15,210 bases of DNA from SKVJ01 sp964578745 (GTDB lineage Bacteria > Chloroflexota > Dehalococcoidia > GIF9 > AB-539-J10), in contig CAZODZ010000040.1 in the NCBI GenBank assembly GCA_964578745.1, positions 1 through 15,210 of the forward strand, given 5' to 3'. Below are positions 13,568 to 15,210 of this stretch, in pieces; the first letter of the stretch is position 1, and every line of letters starts with the position of its first letter. Below the pieces are notes generated by a model, which searched no databases, had not been told where the DNA came from, and worked only from the letters and a program-made list of their open reading frames with translations. The translations under genes and the position numbers were made by a program.

Positions 13568-15210
13568 TCATTCTGCAAACACGGCGCCTGTACTTGCAGA
13601 GGTTACCTTCTCGGCGTACCGCTTGAGATAACCGCTGGTTACACGCGGCGTGAACACAGGCACCGACCTGAGCCGCTGCTGTATCTCAGCTTCGCTGATA
13701 TCCGCCTCCAGGCTCTGGTTAGGTATGTTGATCCTGATGGCGTCGCCGTCCTTGATCACGGCGATAGGCCCGCCTGCCGCTGCTTCCGGCGATACATGGC
13801 CTATAGCAGCGCCGCGTGTCGCGCCCGAAAAGCGGCCGTCAGTGATGAGTGCCACCACTTTGTCGAGCCCCATGCCGGCCAGCAGCGAAGTGGGTGTCAG
13901 CATCTCACGCATGCCAGGTCCGCCTTTTGGTCCCTCGTAGCGTATGACTACGACATCGCCGGCCTGTATGGTGCCCTTCATAATGGCCTCAGTGGCTGCC
14001 TCCTCGGAATTGAACACGCGTGCACGCCCCTCGTGCACTTTCATCTCCGGGGCAACTGCGGCACTCTTGACCACAGCACCACCGGGTGCGATGTTTCCAA
14101 ACAGGATCGTGAGACCGCCAGTCGGCGAATATGGATCAGACGGACTGTGAATTACGTCGCGGTTGCGAACGCTGTACTGCGGTACCAGCTCGCCGAGCGT
14201 GCTCCCTGTTACGGTCATGGCATCAAGCTTCAGCTTGTCGGCTATCTCGTGCATAACGGCGTAGATGCCACCCGCGGCATCAAGATCCTCGACGTGGTGG
14301 TGGCCAGCCGGGGCCAGCTTGCAAAGATGCGGAACACGGGAGCTGATTTCATTCAGCCAGGACAGCGGGAAGTCCACACCGGCTTCGTGGGCGATTGCTG
14401 TTACATGCAGGACCGAGTTAGTGCTGCCGCCGAGTGCCATGTCAACCGCGAACGCATTCTCAATTGAGTTGCGCGTGATGATATCGCGGGGCCTGATGTC
14501 CCGTCTCAAGACCTCCATGATCTGGAGGCCGGAACGGTATGCGAGGTCGAGTCTCTCCGACTTAGTCCCCGGTATGGTGCCATTGCCGGGAAGCGCCATA
14601 CCAAGTGCTTCCGTCATGCAGTTCATCGTGTTGGCTGTGAACATGCCTGAGCAACTACCACAGCCGGGACACGCGGCGCGCGTGATCATCTCCAGCTGTT
14701 CTTCGCTCATGTCGCCGCGTACGGTCTTCCCGACGGCCTCAAACAGGCTGCTGAGATCCACCGTGCGCTCCTCGTTGTCGACCCATATGTGCCCTGCCAT
14801 CATCGGACCACCCGCGACAAATATCGCGGGGACATTCATGCGTACGGCTGCCATCAGCATGCCGGGGACTATCTTGTCGCAACTACAGATGAAGACGAGT
14901 GCATCGAAGGCATGCGCCTGGGCCGCGATCTCAGCCGAGTCCGCAATGAGCTCACGACTTGGCAGACTGTATTTCATACCGGGATGGTTCATGGCAATGC
15001 CGTCACACACTGCGATAGTGTTTACCTCGAAGGGCACACCTCCTCCCGCACGTATCCCCTCGTGGACGGCTCTGGATACGGACTCAAGGTGCATGTGTCC
15101 GGGCACGATGCGGTTATAGCTGTTGATGACCCCTATGAACGGCTTATCCCAATCGCTCGCGCTGCATCCGAGCGCATAGAAGAGCGACCGATGTGGTGCA
15201 CGTTCTACCC
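13568..15210 (-). CDS. ilvD: Dihydroxy-acid dehydratase (partial, N-terminus beyond window)
   Basis: Iron-sulfur enzyme that dehydrates 2,3-dihydroxy-isovalerate and -methylvalerate to the 2-oxoacids in valine, leucine and isoleucine synthesis. The frame stays open to the window edge, so I extended it past the first internal start: it begins VERAPHRSLFYALGCSASD, then KPFIGVINSYNRIVPGHMHL, placing the true start only some 10-20 codons outside. The 546 codons seen imply about 560 residues, the shorter type rather than the 616-residue E. coli form. Cluster cysteines are visible in FICSCDKIVPG and CPGCGSCSGMFTANTMNC. The C-terminal active-site loop ALITDGRFSGATRG and GHVSPEAAAGGPIA are present. 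It ends in TGA, 55 nt before the mgtC-like gene. No other branched-chain biosynthesis gene is in view; these may lie upstream. Confidence 0.97.
   Translation of the reverse strand, partial: VERAPHRSLFYALGCSASDWDKPFIGVINSYNRIVPGHMHLESVSRAVHEGIRAGGGVPFEVNTIAVCDGIAMNHPGMKYSLPSRELIADSAEIAAQAHAFDALVFICSCDKIVPGMLMAAVRMNVPAIFVAGGPMMAGHIWVDNEERTVDLSSLFEAVGKTVRGDMSEEQLEMITRAACPGCGSCSGMFTANTMNCMTEALGMALPGNGTIPGTKSERLDLAYRSGLQIMEVLRRDIRPRDIITRNSIENAFAVDMALGGSTNSVLHVTAIAHEAGVDFPLSWLNEISSRVPHLCKLAPAGHHHVEDLDAAGGIYAVMHEIADKLKLDAMTVTGSTLGELVPQYSVRNRDVIHSPSDPYSPTGGLTILFGNIAPGGAVVKSAAVAPEMKVHEGRARVFNSEEAATEAIMKGTIQAGDVVVIRYEGPKGGPGMREMLTPTSLLAGMGLDKVVALITDGRFSGATRGAAIGHVSPEAAAGGPIAVIKDGDAIRINIPNQSLEADISEAEIQQRLRSVPVFTPRVTSGYLKRYAEKVTSASTGAVFAE

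Noticed and set aside
13451..14467. Long plus-strand open frame (338 codons) opposite ilvD
   Set aside because: It lies antisense to strongly conserved ilvD sequence, its product has no family features, and it also crosses the ilvD/mgtC gap. It is a shadow of a GC-rich coding strand.
1..15210. CRISPR arrays, insertion sequences, phage genes, att sites
   Set aside because: No direct repeat arrays, transposase or integrase motifs were found, and the tRNA-Val flanks show no duplicated 3' end.

Overview
The window carries twelve protein genes, two of them cut by the window edges, and one tRNA gene, tightly packed with little non-coding DNA. It is bacterial: a bacterial translation operon (thrS-infC-rpmI-rplT-pheS-pheT), a bacterial tRNA-Val, Shine-Dalgarno sites and intrinsic terminators. 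GC is moderately high by eye. A ThrRS without a TGS domain, a Cys-knuckle PheS, an archease/RtcB pair and an ADP-forming acyl-CoA synthetase with an orphan Pta N-terminal module together suggest an anaerobic Chloroflexota (Dehalococcoidia-like) bacterium. That placement is inference from gene content, not a phylogeny.

Layout. (1) Positions 1-5702, minus strand: translation operon in transcription order thrS, infC, rpmI, rplT, pheS, pheT (pheT runs off the left edge). Spacing is 3-49 nt, and rpmI overlaps infC by 32 nt. (2) 5703-6000: a 125-nt thrS leader with an extended -10 promoter and a 12-bp hairpin followed by a U-rich run (possible attenuator), then tRNA-Val(GAC) on the minus strand with a near-consensus promoter. 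(3) 6001-7878, plus strand: archease and the RNA ligase RtcB, an RNA repair/tRNA ligation pair. (4) 7887-7921: terminator hairpin between convergent units. (5) 7948-13024, minus strand: a three-gene acyl-CoA operon, transcribed as CoA-transferase/hydrolase fused to a GNAT acetyltransferase, then a fused ADP-forming acyl-CoA synthetase, then a P-loop/DRTGG protein resembling the regulatory N-terminus of phosphotransacetylase without its catalytic domain. An extended -10 promoter and a 7-3-7 palindrome lie upstream. (6) 13108-15210, minus strand: ilvD (cut by the right edge) followed by a small MgtC/SapB-family membrane protein.

How they work together. Region 1 makes two aminoacyl-tRNA synthetases, IF3 and two 50S proteins, a standard growth-linked set. 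Region 3 forms a ligase and its activator. Region 5 probably interconverts acyl-CoAs and acids with ATP formation by substrate-level phosphorylation; the GNAT and DRTGG modules suggest acetyl-CoA-responsive control. Region 6 contributes to branched-chain amino acid synthesis.

Most of the window is ordinary core genome. The parts most worth a second look are the acyl-CoA operon with its built-in regulatory modules, the thrS leader, and the unusual number of neighbouring genes that lie in the same reading frame separated by one stop codon, often TAG.
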